From an uncultured Oscillospiraceae bacterium (GTDB lineage: Bacteria > Bacillota > Clostridia > Oscillospirales > Oscillospiraceae), in assembly GCA_947630785.1 (NCBI GenBank), contig CANRIW010000003.1:1-64000 (forward strand): DNA of 64,000 nucleotides, in the 5' to 3' direction. Position numbers and translations under genes: made by a program. A model generated the notes under the pieces. The model was not told where the DNA came from and did no database searches. It saw only the letters and a program-made list of their open reading frames with translations. The stretch's first letter is position 1. The number at the start of each line of letters is the position of its first letter. Below are positions 43,105 to 52,140 of the stretch, piece after piece.

Positions 43105-43910
43105 TGCTGGATATCCGGGACCTGTCCGTGGTCTTTCACGACGGGCCCCAGCCCTTCACCGCCGTGGACCGCTTCAACCTCCAGATGGACGCGGGGGAGG
43201 TGGTGGGCATCGTGGGCGAGTCCGGCTCCGGCAAGTCCATGACCGCCCACGCCCTCATGGGCATCATCCAAAGCCCCTATGCCGAAGTCACCGGCAAGGC
43301 CCTGTTCGACGGGACCGACCTGCTCTCCCTCTCCCCCCGGCAGCTCCGGGAGTACCAGGGGGACGAGCTGTCCATCATCTTCCAGGAGCCCATGACCAGC
43401 CTGGACCCCACCATGCGGGTGGGCAGACAGGTGGAGGAGGCCCTGCGGGTCCACGGCAAGCTGCCCCCGGCGGAGCGGAAGGCCCGCTCCCTGGCGGCCA
43501 TGCGCCTGGCCGGCCTGCCCGACCCGGAAAACCTTTGGGACGCCTGGCCCCACGAGCTGTCCGGCGGCATGCGCCAGCGGGTGATGATCGCCGCCGCCCT
43601 GGTGCTGCGGCCCAAGCTGCTCATCGCCGACGAGCCCACCACCGCCCTGGACGTGACCATCCAGGCCCAGATCCTGGAGACCTTGAAGGACATCAACCGC
43701 ACCGAAGGGGTGGCCATCCTGTTCATCTCCCACGACCTGGCGGTGGTCCGGGCCCTTTGCCCCCGTGTCCTGGTGATGAAGGAGGGCAGGATCGTGGAGT
43801 CCGGCCCCACCGAGGACATCTTCCGAACCCCCAGGGAGGACTACACCAGGCTGCTCATCTCCTCCCGGCCCACCCGGACCAAGCTGAAAGGGGGCGGCGT
43901 CCATGGCTGA
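43101..43910 (+). CDS. ABC transporter ATP-binding protein (DppD/OppD family)
   Basis: 269 residues. Walker A is [10 protein letters not shown] (about 37-46), the Q-loop region [10 protein letters not shown] is typical of DppD, the signature is [10 protein letters not shown], and Walker B is [12 protein letters not shown], followed by H-loop SHD. It powers uptake together with the next ATPase. ATG 43101 overlaps the permease stop; a second ATG at 43104 is also possible. It is shorter than many DppD proteins (about 320 residues), mainly missing the C-terminal iron-sulfur or peptide-ABC extension. Confidence 0.93.
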   Translation: MMLDIRDLSVVFHDGPQPFTAVDRFNLQMDAGEVVGIVGESGSGKSMTAHALMGIIQSPYAEVTGKALFDGTDLLSLSPRQLREYQGDELSIIFQEPMTSLDPTMRVGRQVEEALRVHGKLPPAERKARSLAAMRLAGLPDPENLWDAWPHELSGGMRQRVMIAAALVLRPKLLIADEPTTALDVTIQAQILETLKDINRTEGVAILFISHDLAVVRALCPRVLVMKEGRIVESGPTEDIFRTPREDYTRLLISSRPTRTKLKGGGVHG

Positions 43911-44631
43911 GCCCATCTTCACCGTCTCCCACTTAAACAGCTTCTACGGCCGTGGGAAGGAACGCAAACAGGTCCTCCGGGACGTGTCGCTCACACTCTC
44001 CCCCGGCGAGGCCCTGGGCGTGGTGGGCGAGTCCGGCTCCGGCAAGTCCACCCTGGCCAAATCCCTGCTGGGCCTGGTCACCGACATCCAGGGGGAACTG
44101 GTGGTGAACAGCCCCCGGCCCCAGATGGTGTTTCAGGACCCCTACGGCTCCCTGAACCCCGCCAAAACGGTGGGCTGGATCCTGGAGGAGCCCCTCCGGG
44201 CCGCCGGGGTGAAGGATAAGGCGGAGCGCCGCCGCCGGGTGGAGGAGATGATCGCCCTGGTGGGCCTCTCCCCCGAACATCTGGCCCGCCGGCCCGCCAG
44301 ACTGTCCGGCGGCCAGCGCCAGCGGGTGGCCATCGCCGCCGCCCTGATCCAGGGCAGCCGCTTCCTGGTGCTGGACGAGCCCGTCTCCGCCCTGGACGTG
44401 ACCCTGCAGGCCCAGATCATGCGCCTGCTGGCCGACCTGAAGGAGCGGCTGGGGCTGTCTTACCTGTTTATCTCCCATGATCTGGCAGTGGTCTATCAGC
44501 TGTGCGACCGGGTGGCCGTCATGACCGGCGGTGAGATCGTGGAGCAGGGGGACGTGGACTACATCTATGACCACCCCCAGCACGAGTACACCAAAAAACT
44601 GCTGGCCGCCTCCCTGGCTCTGGACGGCTGA
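43903..44631 (+). CDS. ABC transporter ATP-binding protein (DppF/OppF family)
   Basis: 242 residues. Walker [15 protein letters not shown]-loop [10 protein letters not shown], signature LSGGQRQRV and Walker [13 protein letters not shown] are all intact. The second ATPase forms a heterodimer with the upstream one. It overlaps that gene by 8 nt. Also shorter than classical DppF, lacking most of the C-terminal extension. Last gene of the operon; a bidirectional terminator follows. Confidence 0.93.
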   Translation: MAEPIFTVSHLNSFYGRGKERKQVLRDVSLTLSPGEALGVVGESGSGKSTLAKSLLGLVTDIQGELVVNSPRPQMVFQDPYGSLNPAKTVGWILEEPLRAAGVKDKAERRRRVEEMIALVGLSPEHLARRPARLSGGQRQRVAIAAALIQGSRFLVLDEPVSALDVTLQAQIMRLLADLKERLGLSYLFISHDLAVVYQLCDRVAVMTGGEIVEQGDVDYIYDHPQHEYTKKLLAASLALDG

Positions 44632-44680
44632 TTTACCAGAAAATCCCTGGAAATTCCGGCCCCGCGTGCAACACAGTGAC

Positions 44681-44721
44681 GCAAAAAGAGTGGTTTTCTC
44701 TCCGAAAACCACTCTTTTTGC
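44681..44721. terminator. Bidirectional terminator between transporter and gltX
   Basis: GCAAAAAGAGTGGTTTT and its exact complement form a 17-bp stem with a 7-nt loop. A- and T-runs on both sides let it serve both convergent operons. Confidence 0.88.
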
Positions 44722-44758
44722 GCTTAAAACGCCCTTTGTGACAGGGCCAAAAACGGCC

Positions 44759-46255
44759 TCAGGCCAGTTTTTCCAGTCCCAGCCGCAGCCGGCGGAGGGT
44801 CTCCTCTTTGCCCAGGATGCGGCAGATCTCCACCGCGCCGCCGGGGGTGACCGCCTTGCCGGCGGCGGCGATGCGCACCGGCCACATGAGGGTGGCGTTC
44901 TTCACCCCCAGGGACTCGGCCAGGGCGATCAGCCCGTCGTGGATGTCGTCCTGAGCCCAGTTTTGCAGCCCCTCCAGCATGGGGATGGCGGCCTCCAGCA
45001 TGGCCCTGGACACCTGGGCGTCGGTCTTGGACTTCTTGTTGGTGAACAATTCCGTGTCATACTCCGGCAGCGCGTCAAAGAAGTCCACCTTGTCCGGGAT
45101 ATCGGACAGCTTCTCGCACCGGGCCTGGAGCAGGGCGGCGATGTCCGCCGCGTCGTAGGCGGGGTTCTTCACGCTCTGCCGGATCCAGGGCTCGGCGGCG
45201 GCGGCGAAGTCCTCCGGGGCCATGGCCCGCAGATAAGAGGCGTTGAAGTAGGTGAGCTTGGCCATGTCGAAGGCGGCGGGGGACTTGGAAACCCCCTCGA
45301 TGTCGAACACGGCGGCCAGCTCGTCCAGGGTGAAGAACTCCCGCTCGGCCAGCTCCCCCCGGGGGGCCCAGCCCAGCAGGGCCACGTAGTTCACCACCGC
45401 CTCGTTGAGGTACCCCTGGGCCATCAGGTCCTCGTAGGAGGGGTCCCCGTGGCGCTTGGACATCTTGCGGACGGCTCCCGTCTCGGGGTCGTTGATCATG
45501 ATGGAGGAGCAGTGGACGTAGGTGGGGATCTCCCAGCCGAAGGCCTTGTAGAGCAGGTCATACTTGGGCGCCGAGGACAAGTACTCCGCGCCCCGCACCA
45601 CATGGGTGATGCCCATGAGATGGTCGTCCACCACGTTGGCGAAGTTGTAGGTGGGCAGGCCGTCCCGCTTCAGCAGGATCTGGTCGTCCAGTTCCCCGTT
45701 CTCCACGGTGATGTCGCCGTAGACCGCGTCGTGGAAGGTGGTGCTGCCCTCGTGGGGGATGCGCTGGCGGATGACGTAAGGCTCGCCGGCCTCCACCCGG
45801 GCCTTGGCCTCGGCGGGGTCCAGGTCCCGGCAGGGGTCGTCGGAGCGCTCAAACTGGCCGCTGTCCTCCTTGGATTCGGCCTTTTCGCAGAAGCAGTAGT
45901 AGGCCGCCCCCTTCTCCACCAGCAGCTCCGCGTACTTTTTATAGAGGGGCCGCCGCTCAGTCTGGATGTAGGGGCCCACCGGGCCGCCCAGGTCGGGGCC
46001 CTCGTCCCAGGTAAGGCCGCAGCGGCGCATGGTGGCGTAGATCACGTCCACCGCGCCCTCCACCAGCCGGCCCTGGTCGGTGTCCTCGATGCGGAGGAGG
46101 AACCTGCCTCCCGCGTGCCGGGCGATGAGCCAGGTATACAGCGCCGTGCGCAGGTTCCCCACGTGCATATACCCCGTGGGGGAGGGGGCGAACCGGGTGC
46201 GCACCTCCCCGTGGGGGATGCGGGCCTCCATGTCGTCGAACCACTGCTTGTCCAT
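44759..46255 (-). CDS. gltX: Glutamyl-tRNA synthetase
   Basis: Charges tRNA-Glu with glutamate (and in many Firmicutes also tRNA-Gln, later amidated). Class I motifs: APSPTGYMHVGNLR (HIGH-type) near residue 25 and KMSKRHGD (KMSKS) near residue 240, followed by the helical anticodon-binding domain. 498 residues, a normal length. ATG 46255 has GGAGGT at ideal spacing; ATG 46270 in the ORF track contains that ribosome binding site and has none of its own. The specificity for glutamate is by family similarity. Confidence 0.94.
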   Translation of the reverse strand: MDKQWFDDMEARIPHGEVRTRFAPSPTGYMHVGNLRTALYTWLIARHAGGRFLLRIEDTDQGRLVEGAVDVIYATMRRCGLTWDEGPDLGGPVGPYIQTERRPLYKKYAELLVEKGAAYYCFCEKAESKEDSGQFERSDDPCRDLDPAEAKARVEAGEPYVIRQRIPHEGSTTFHDAVYGDITVENGELDDQILLKRDGLPTYNFANVVDDHLMGITHVVRGAEYLSSAPKYDLLYKAFGWEIPTYVHCSSIMINDPETGAVRKMSKRHGDPSYEDLMAQGYLNEAVVNYVALLGWAPRGELAEREFFTLDELAAVFDIEGVSKSPAAFDMAKLTYFNASYLRAMAPEDFAAAAEPWIRQSVKNPAYDAADIAALLQARCEKLSDIPDKVDFFDALPEYDTELFTNKKSKTDAQVSRAMLEAAIPMLEGLQNWAQDDIHDGLIALAESLGVKNATLMWPVRIAAAGKAVTPGGAVEICRILGKEETLRRLRLGLEKLA

Positions 46256-46321
46256 TGAAACGACCTCCATGTCGCGTTTTTTCGGGAATTATTGTACCAA
46301 ACCCCGCTCCGTTTGTAAAGC

Positions 46322-46349
46322 AAAAACAAAACCGCCTTCCGGCGGTTTT
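46322..46349 (-). terminator. Terminator of the secreted-protein gene
   Basis: AAAACCGCC-GGAA-GGCGGTTTT on the minus strand, followed by GTTTTTG. It lies 20 nt after the gene ending at 46369. Confidence 0.85.
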
Positions 46350-46368
46350 GCCCTTTGCGGGGATGGGG

Positions 46369-46863
46369 TCACTTCACCGTGTAGGGCCCCCGCACCAGCA
46401 GCTTGACGGTGCCGGCGGTGGCGGTGACGGTGCGGGGTTCGATGGTGACCATGTACAGGTGGTTGGTGACCAGCTCGCCGCCGCTGTTAAGGGTGGAGCC
46501 GTCGGTGGTGTCGATGAGAGCGGGGCTGCCGCCCGACGCCGTGGCGGTGCCGATGCGGAGCATGACCTCGCAGCCCACCTTGCCGGTGATGGTCTGGCCT
46601 CTGCTCAGAGTGACCACCGCAAAGGTGGAGGTCCCGGCGCGCTCATCGACGGCGTCGTTCAGGGCGCCCTGGAGCTCGTCCTTGTGGGCGCTGACAGCGT
46701 CCTCCGCCATCTTCTCCACCTGGGGCTTAAAGATGCTTTCCAGGTAGCTGAGGGTGACCAGGGGGTCCCCCTGACTGCCCGCGGCGGCGGTGGCGGCGTA
46801 GGCCGCGGTGGCGCCCAGCAACAGCGCGGCCAGCACGGCGCAGACGATCTTCCACTTTTTCAT
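46369..46863 (-). CDS. Secreted protein with signal peptide, function unknown
   Basis: 164 residues. A Sec signal peptide (KKWKIVCAVLAALLLGATAAYAATAAAG) is followed by a mature part starting near GSQGDPLVTLSYLES, a pattern common in hypothetical proteins of this bacterial group. The rest is a predicted helix then beta-rich domain. No catalytic motif is seen. ATG 46863 has CGGAGGGATAC upstream; the ORF-track extension is rejected. It is downstream of mazF by 65 nt and may be part of that operon. Confidence 0.75.
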   Translation of the reverse strand: MKKWKIVCAVLAALLLGATAAYAATAAAGSQGDPLVTLSYLESIFKPQVEKMAEDAVSAHKDELQGALNDAVDERAGTSTFAVVTLSRGQTITGKVGCEVMLRIGTATASGGSPALIDTTDGSTLNSGGELVTNHLYMVTIEPRTVTATAGTVKLLVRGPYTVK

Positions 46864-46928
46864 ATGTATCCCTCCGTTGCGGGGGGAGCGCCGGCCGCTG
46901 ACCGGCGCTCCGTCTCTCTTGGGCAAAT

Positions 46929-47294
46929 TCAGACCAATCGCTCGGGGCTGAGGCCGAAGCTGACGGCGATGGCGCTGTCCACCCGCCGCATGACCTGGTC
47001 GTCCACCCGGCCCATGTGCTCCCGCAGCCGCTTTTTGTCCAGGGTCCTGATCTGCTCCAGCAGGACCACCGAGTCCTTGGGCAGGCCGGAGCTGTGGGCG
47101 GCCAGGGTAATATGGGTGGGCAGACGGGCCTTCCCCATCTGAGAGGTGATGGCCGCGGCGATCACCGTGGGGCTGTGCTTGTTGCCGGTGTCGTTCTGCA
47201 CGATGAGCACCGGGCGGACGCCGCCCTGCTCGCTGCCCACCACCGGGCTCAGGTCCGCGTAAAAGATGTCGCCTCGCTTGACGCTGTTGTCCAC
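46929..47294 (-). CDS. mazF: MazF/PemK family endoribonuclease toxin
   Basis: About 121 residues with the MazF core: [30 protein letters not shown], a conserved T/S-x-K-x-R-L-type strand (GKARLPTHI), and [13 protein letters not shown]. It matches NdoA/MazF of Bacillus, an mRNA interferase that cuts at specific short sites. The start is taken as GTG 47294. In Bacillus the antitoxin gene lies directly upstream between alr and ndoA, but the 170-nt gap here holds no ORF long enough for MazE. So this is an orphan toxin or its antitoxin is elsewhere. Confidence 0.88.
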   Translation of the reverse strand: MDNSVKRGDIFYADLSPVVGSEQGGVRPVLIVQNDTGNKHSPTVIAAAITSQMGKARLPTHITLAAHSSGLPKDSVVLLEQIRTLDKKRLREHMGRVDDQVMRRVDSAIAVSFGLSPERLV

Positions 47295-47368
47295 AGGAAC
47301 TTCACACTCCGCCGGATATAGTGCCCGGCTACGCCTATGTAGACCGGGTACTATCATTCTCCCACGGG

Positions 47369-47404
47369 GCGGAGGTTTTTATACCGCAAAGGGAAAACCT
47401 CCGC
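47369..47404. repeat. Inverted repeat in the alr-mazF gap
   Basis: GCGGAGGTTTT and AAAACCTCCGC form an 11-bp perfect stem with a 14-nt loop in the 170-nt gap. No T-run follows on the minus strand. It may be an attenuator or processing site affecting mazF expression. Confidence 0.5.
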
Positions 47405-47467
47405 GGCTCGCCGTTGGGCGGTTCCAACGGGCTCCCCTGTTCATCCTATGCGGCGGGGCGAAAAAGG

Positions 47468-48604
47468 TCAATCCAGATAGAGGCGGGGCACACGGGGGGC
47501 CACCGCGCACAGCAGCTCGTAGGAGATGGTGCCGGCGATGCCGGCGTTCACCTCGATGGACAGGTGCTCGCCGAAGATCTCGGCCACGTCGCCGGGTCTC
47601 ACATTGGCGGCGTCCAGGCCGATCATGCACATATCCATACACACCCGGCCCATGATGGGGCGGGGCTGTCCGCCCAGCCACACGGAGCCGGCGTTGGACA
47701 GGGCCCGGTGGAGGCCGTCGGCGTAGCCGATGGGCAGCACCGCCGTCCGCCCGCCTCCGCAGCCGAACCGGGCGGTGCGGCCGTAGCTCACCGGGGTGTC
47801 CTCCGGGAAGTCCCGGACGGCGGCCACCCGGCTTTTCAGCGTCATCACGGGCCGCAGGCCGGGGCCGTCCAGCCCCTGACAGCAGGGGTCGGGGTAGCAG
47901 CCGTAGAGGGCGATGCCCGGGCGGACCATGTCCAGATGGGTACAGGGATATTGTAGCACAGCGCCGCTGTTGGCGCAATGGCGGATTTTGAATTCCAGGC
48001 CGTGGTCCGACCGGCACCGGTCCAGGGTATCCAGAAACCGGGTGAACTGGAGCATGGTGTACCCCTCGCTGTCCTCCCCCGGCTCGTCGGACACGGCGAA
48101 GTGGGTGAACACCCCCTCCACATCCAGGTGGGGCCAGGCGGCCAGAGCGGCCAGCTCACCGGCGGCGCGGATGGGGTCCCGACAGAGGACCCCCAGGCGG
48201 CTCATGCCGGTGTCGCATTTCAGGTGGACCTTGGCGGTCTTGCCCCGCGCCCCGGCGGCCTCGGACAGGGCCCTGGCCAGCTCCGGGGTGGATACGCTCT
48301 GGGTGATGTCCAGGTCCACCAGCTCCCCGGCCAGCTCCGGGGGGGTCGTCCCCAAAATCAGGATGGGGGCGGAGATCTCCGCCGCCCGCAGCTCTCTCGC
48401 CTCGCTGAGGCAGGCCACCGCCAGGTAGTCCGCCCCCAGCGCCTCCAGCTTCCTCGCCACAGGGACCGCCCCGTGGCCGTAGGCGTTGGCCTTCACCGTG
48501 CCCAGGAACTTGCTGTCCGGGGCGCAGGCCCGCAGGGCGCGGTAGTTGTGCTCCAAATTTGAAAGACTGATCTCAGCCCAGGTCCGGGCCGTCTCCTGTG
48601 TCAT
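47468..48604 (-). CDS. alr: Alanine racemase
   Basis: A PLP enzyme that makes D-alanine for peptidoglycan. The PLP-binding motif is VKANAYGHGA (Lys near residue 38), the second catalytic Tyr lies in the C-terminal domain near GRVCMDMCMI, and the family end PRVPRLYL is present. 378 residues. It starts with ATG 48604, overlapping the lipoprotein gene by 32 nt, and lies in the nnr-lipoprotein-alr-mazF order conserved in Firmicutes. Confidence 0.96.
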   Translation of the reverse strand: MTQETARTWAEISLSNLEHNYRALRACAPDSKFLGTVKANAYGHGAVPVARKLEALGADYLAVACLSEARELRAAEISAPILILGTTPPELAGELVDLDITQSVSTPELARALSEAAGARGKTAKVHLKCDTGMSRLGVLCRDPIRAAGELAALAAWPHLDVEGVFTHFAVSDEPGEDSEGYTMLQFTRFLDTLDRCRSDHGLEFKIRHCANSGAVLQYPCTHLDMVRPGIALYGCYPDPCCQGLDGPGLRPVMTLKSRVAAVRDFPEDTPVSYGRTARFGCGGGRTAVLPIGYADGLHRALSNAGSVWLGGQPRPIMGRVCMDMCMIGLDAANVRPGDVAEIFGEHLSIEVNAGIAGTISYELLCAVAPRVPRLYLD

Positions 48605-49196
48605 CGTCGGTCATCTCCAAAAAGGTAAAATCGCTGAACTGGGCGGTGAGCACCCGCGTCCCGTCCCGGCTCACCTCCGTCCGGACGGGGGAAAAGGTCT
48701 CCCGGTCAAAGAGGATCAGAAATTCCGTCCCGGTGCCCTCCTCGGCCTCCGGATCCCGGCAGAGGGCCTGCAACTGGGTCTGCCCCTCGTCCGCCCAGGC
48801 GCACCGGGCCATCCAGCCCATGGCCGCCTGCCGGAACAGCTCGGGGACGGCGGACACGGGGGTGAGCCCCTCCCCGTCCAGGTCCCCCAGGGAGAGGGCG
48901 GCCCCGTCGTACTCCAGCACGGTCTCCCCCTCGGCCAGCCGGGCGGTGATGCCGGCGATGAGCTCCGGGGCGGTGACGGTGAGGACCGACTCGCCGTCCC
49001 GCCGGCAGAGGGCGTCCACCGTGAAGTCGTAGACTTTGTTTCCGTACTCCGCCGTCAGGTCCACCGTGGCGGAAAAGCCCGCCATGCCGCGGTAATGCTC
49101 CTGCAAGTGAAAGGCGGCGTCCTCCGGGGTCTCTCCCGCCGGGGCGCAGGCCGCCAGCAGGGTCATCATCAGTACACAGGCGAACAGTCTGCGCAC
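48573..49196 (-). CDS. LolA/YdcC-like lipoprotein
   Basis: 207 residues. A lipoprotein signal peptide with lipobox LAAC (Cys about residue 17) precedes a beta-rich domain of the LolA/YdcC type (HYRGMAGFSATVDLTAEYG). The same gene neighbours alr in Bacillus (ydcC). The role is not settled; related proteins are envelope or sporulation factors. It starts with GTG 49196 after GGAGGAACG and overlaps alr, showing coupling. Confidence 0.75.
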   Translation of the reverse strand: MRRLFACVLMMTLLAACAPAGETPEDAAFHLQEHYRGMAGFSATVDLTAEYGNKVYDFTVDALCRRDGESVLTVTAPELIAGITARLAEGETVLEYDGAALSLGDLDGEGLTPVSAVPELFRQAAMGWMARCAWADEGQTQLQALCRDPEAEEGTGTEFLILFDRETFSPVRTEVSRDGTRVLTAQFSDFTFLEMTDDDTGDGPDLG

Positions 49197-49217
49197 TTAT
49201 TCTCGTTCCTCCGTTTT

Positions 49218-50951
49218 TCAGATGATCCGGTCCCGCTCCGTGTGATCCCGCAGCACCCCCGGCAGCTCGGTGAGCAGGTCGGACGGGGTCATGCCGTACT
49301 CCCCCAGCTTTTCCGCCGCCCGGTCCCCGGCCTCGCCGTGGTAACACACCCCGGCGGCGGCCAGATCCGCCGCGCCGGCCCCGGGGCCGTTCAGGGGCTT
49401 CTGGGCCAGCAGGGCGGCCAGAATCCCCGCCAGCACGTCCCCGGAGCCCCCTTTCGCCATACCGGGGTTGCCGGTGGTGTTGATGCGGCAGAGGCCGTCG
49501 GGGGCGGCAGTCACCGTCCCGTGCCCCTTGAGGACCAGCACGCAGTTGTGGGCCTTTGCAAAGCTCTGGGCGGCGGCGACGCGGTCAGCGATGGGCAGGG
49601 CGGCCCCCGTCAGCCGGGAGAACTCCCCGTCGTGGGGGGTGAGCACCGTGGGGGCGGAGCGTTTGTCCAACACATCTATATGCCCGGACACTGCGTTTAT
49701 GCCGTCGGCGTCCAGCACCACGGGGATGGACAGGTCGGCCAGCAGACGGAGGACCAGCTGTTCCGTCTCAGGGGCGCGGCCCAGGCCGGGGCCGATGAGG
49801 GCCACGTCGCAGGAGTGGGCCTTCTCCAGGAGGTCGGCGTAGTCAACCGGCAGGGGGAAGGGCATGGCCTCGGTACATTTCACGGCCACGATGGGGTAGA
49901 TGTCCTTCGGTACGCCCAGATACACCAGTCCGGCCCCCGCCCGGACGGCGGCATTGGCCGCCAGCACCGGGGCGCCGGTGTAGCCCACGCTGCCCGCCAG
50001 AACGAACACCTTGCCGAAGTCCCCCTTGTGGGCGGCCCGGGGGCGGCAGGGGAGCCGGAACTCGCCCGCCTGGACGGCCTCCACCCGCTGGGGTGCCCGG
50101 TGGATGAGGCGGAACTCCAAATCGTGGGGGATGCCGATGTCCACCACCCGCACCTCTCCCGCGTGGGCGGCCCCCTCGCCCAGATAGAGCCCCGGCTTGC
50201 CGCAGGTAAAGGTGACGGTGACGGCGGCGTTCACCGCCTCCCCCAGCACCTCCCCGGTGTCGGTGTGGACGCCGGATGGGATGTCGCAGGCCACCACGGG
50301 GAACCGGGGGCCCATGCGGTTCAGGTACTGGATGGCGGAGCGGAAGGTCCCCTCCACCGGCCGGGACAGGCCAACGCCGAACAGGGCGTCCACCGCGCAG
50401 TCGCAGGTGGACAGCCACGCCAGCTGGAGCTGGGTCTCATTGTCCAGGGCCTCCGGGTGGTCCAGGTCCAGGCGGAAGGGCTCGATCTTTGAATCGCCGC
50501 CGCAGCACTCCAGCCGCTGGGCGTTGACGTTGGCGTCGCGGGTCATTTTGGCCCGGTCGCCGAGGAAGTAGGTGTGGACCTGATAGCCCTCCCGGAGCAG
50601 CAGCCGGGCGGCGGCGAAGCCGTCCCCGCCGTTGTTGCCGGGGCCGCAGAACACGGCGATCCGGGGGGTGGGGTCGGTGTTTTTGGACTCCACGATGGCC
50701 CGGATGGCCTCCGCCTGCCGTTTGTCCGCGTCAGAGGGCTCCCCCTCCCCGGTGGCGAAGGCCACGGTGGTGAAGCGGCTGGGGTTGGGGCCGTCACTCC
50801 CCGCCCGGGCGGGCAGGGGGACCAGGTCCATCACCGCCCCGGCCACGGCCCGGGCGGCGCGCTCCATCAGGTCCAGGGAGGGGACGCCTCTCTCCTGGAT
50901 GGCGGCGCGGTCCAGCTCTCTCATCTGGGCGGCTGTGGCGACGGGCTGCAT
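49218..50951 (-). CDS. nnr: Bifunctional NAD(P)H-hydrate epimerase/dehydratase
   Basis: Repairs damaged NAD(P)H hydrates. The N-terminal YjeF_N epimerase domain (to about 215) has the CGPGNNGGDGFAAARLL motif near residue 105. The C-terminal ADP-dependent dehydratase domain (YjeF_C, about 225-577) has LTPHDGEFSRLTG, LKGHGT and GNPGMAKGGSGDVLAG. 577 residues. ATG 50951 follows AAAGGAGG. First gene of the operon that includes alr and mazF. Confidence 0.95.
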   Translation of the reverse strand: MQPVATAAQMRELDRAAIQERGVPSLDLMERAARAVAGAVMDLVPLPARAGSDGPNPSRFTTVAFATGEGEPSDADKRQAEAIRAIVESKNTDPTPRIAVFCGPGNNGGDGFAAARLLLREGYQVHTYFLGDRAKMTRDANVNAQRLECCGGDSKIEPFRLDLDHPEALDNETQLQLAWLSTCDCAVDALFGVGLSRPVEGTFRSAIQYLNRMGPRFPVVACDIPSGVHTDTGEVLGEAVNAAVTVTFTCGKPGLYLGEGAAHAGEVRVVDIGIPHDLEFRLIHRAPQRVEAVQAGEFRLPCRPRAAHKGDFGKVFVLAGSVGYTGAPVLAANAAVRAGAGLVYLGVPKDIYPIVAVKCTEAMPFPLPVDYADLLEKAHSCDVALIGPGLGRAPETEQLVLRLLADLSIPVVLDADGINAVSGHIDVLDKRSAPTVLTPHDGEFSRLTGAALPIADRVAAAQSFAKAHNCVLVLKGHGTVTAAPDGLCRINTTGNPGMAKGGSGDVLAGILAALLAQKPLNGPGAGAADLAAAGVCYHGEAGDRAAEKLGEYGMTPSDLLTELPGVLRDHTERDRII

Positions 50952-50980
50952 AGGCGGGACCTCCTTTCAATATCCCTCTC

Positions 50981-51009
50981 ATTATAATGAAATCCCCCTT
51001 GCATTTCAA
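50981..51009 (-). promoter_or_regulatory. nnr operon promoter
   Basis: Minus-strand TTGAAA, 17-nt spacer, TATAAT, 29 nt upstream of nnr. Its -35 region overlaps that of the divergent T-box promoter. Confidence 0.72.
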
Positions 51010-51027
51010 CTCCTTTTGTGATATAAA
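50999..51027 (+). promoter_or_regulatory. Promoter of the pheS T-box transcript
   Basis: TTGCAT, 17-nt spacer, TATAAA on the + strand, overlapping the -35 box of the divergent nnr promoter. Confidence 0.65.
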
Positions 51028-51039
51028 GGTTGGGTGCAA

Positions 51040-51267
51040 ATGTGAGGAACGGGAAAATAGCGAGTTTGCCTTGCGCAGAGAGGGCGGGTCACCGGCTGAA
51101 AGCCTGCCTGTGGGGTGTCGCTTGGTTCGCCCGGGAGCGGCCCGCGAGAGCGGGACGGCGGCCCGCCGTTACGGGGCTTTGAGCGCGCGCCTTGGGGCGC
51201 GAACGCGGGTGGTACCGCGGAAGGGTTGCCTTTCGTCCCGGTTGTCCGGGGGGAAGGGCGTTTTTTA
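51040..51267 (+). promoter_or_regulatory. T-box leader (phenylalanine)
   Basis: The T-box motif CGGGTGGTACCGCGG lies at 51206-51220. Stem I shows CAGAGAGG and GGCTGAAAGCC, and TTCGCCCGGGAG places TTC (51126-51128, Phe) at the specifier position. A terminator hairpin (CCTTTCGTCCCGG/CCGGGGGGAAGG) followed by TTTTTT ends at about 51267. The first genes after it are a DUF2500 and a PNPOx-like gene, then pheS-pheT, which explains the Phe specifier. The specifier assignment is by pattern, not a computed fold. Confidence 0.88.
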
Positions 51268-51288
51268 TTGCCGAGGGGAGTGAGTTCG

Positions 51289-51606
51289 ATGCCCGGCTGG
51301 GCCGTCATCCTGATCATGTTCGCCCTGGTGGTGATCGCCCTGGGGGCGGTGCGGCTGCTGGGCCGGTCCGGGGAGAAAACGGAGACCGCCTCCGCCCGGG
51401 TGGTCTCCAAGCGGTCCGGCACCGAGCCGCGCAGCCGCATCTACCGGACCCCGGCCACGGTGTACTTCGCCGTCTTCCGGCTGGACGACGGCCGGGAGCT
51501 GGAACTGTCCCTGGAGGGGGCCGACTTTGCCGCGCTGAGAGAGGGCGCACGGGGGACGCTCACCTGGCGGGGAAAGGAGTTCCTCCGGTTCAAGCCGGAG
51601 GACTAA
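51289..51606 (+). CDS. DUF2500 family membrane protein
   Basis: 105 residues. One N-terminal TM helix (VILIMFALVVIALGAVRLL, about 6-24) precedes a small beta domain (TPATVYFAVFRLDDGRELELSL) matching DUF2500. The family's function is unknown. ATG 51289 has GAGGGGAG upstream. It is the first gene after the phenylalanine T-box, so its expression may follow Phe-tRNA charging; a role in that pathway is not known. Confidence 0.78.
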   Translation: MPGWAVILIMFALVVIALGAVRLLGRSGEKTETASARVVSKRSGTEPRSRIYRTPATVYFAVFRLDDGRELELSLEGADFAALREGARGTLTWRGKEFLRFKPED

Positions 51607-51636
51607 AGCAAAAATCGCGTTTTTGGAGGGAAACCG

Positions 51637-52107
51637 ATGAGACGAAAGGACCGGGAAGTGACCGATTTCGACGGCATCGTGGCCATCATGGAGCGGTGCG
51701 ACGTGTGCCGGCTGGCCCTGAACGGCGACGGATACCCCTATATCCTGCCGCTGAACTTTGGTATGCGCGTGGAGGACGGACAGGTCACGCTGTACTTCCA
51801 CGGCGCCACGGAGGGCACCAAATATACCCTGATGGAGCGGGACAGCCGGGCCAGCTTCGAGATGGACTGCGCCCACGAGCTGATCCTGGACGACGAACAT
51901 GGGAGCTGCACCATGGCGTATCAAAGCGTCGTGGGCCAGGGGCACATCGAGCCGGTACCCGACGGGGAAAAGGAGGACGCCCTGCGCCTGATCGTGGCCC
52001 ACTACCGCCGGGAGGACTTCCCCTATGGCCGGGCGGTCGTGCCCCGCACCAGAGTGTTCAAGCTGGCGGTGGAGTCCATGACCGGCAAGATCAGGCCGAA
52101 AAAGTGA
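51637..52107 (+). CDS. Pyridoxamine 5'-phosphate oxidase family protein
   Basis: 156 residues of the flavin-binding split-barrel (PNPOx-like, NimA-type) superfamily: RLALNGDGYPYILPLNFGM (about 27-46) and LYFHGATEGTKYTLM are typical of this group. It probably binds FMN and reduces small molecules; the substrate is unknown. It lies 30 nt after the DUF2500 gene and 33 nt before pheS and is probably in the T-box transcript. ATG 51637 follows TTGGAGGG. Confidence 0.85.
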   Translation: MRRKDREVTDFDGIVAIMERCDVCRLALNGDGYPYILPLNFGMRVEDGQVTLYFHGATEGTKYTLMERDSRASFEMDCAHELILDDEHGSCTMAYQSVVGQGHIEPVPDGEKEDALRLIVAHYRREDFPYGRAVVPRTRVFKLAVESMTGKIRPKK

Positions 52108-52140
52108 AAAATCCACTCAACAAAAAAGGAGTTTTTGTGT

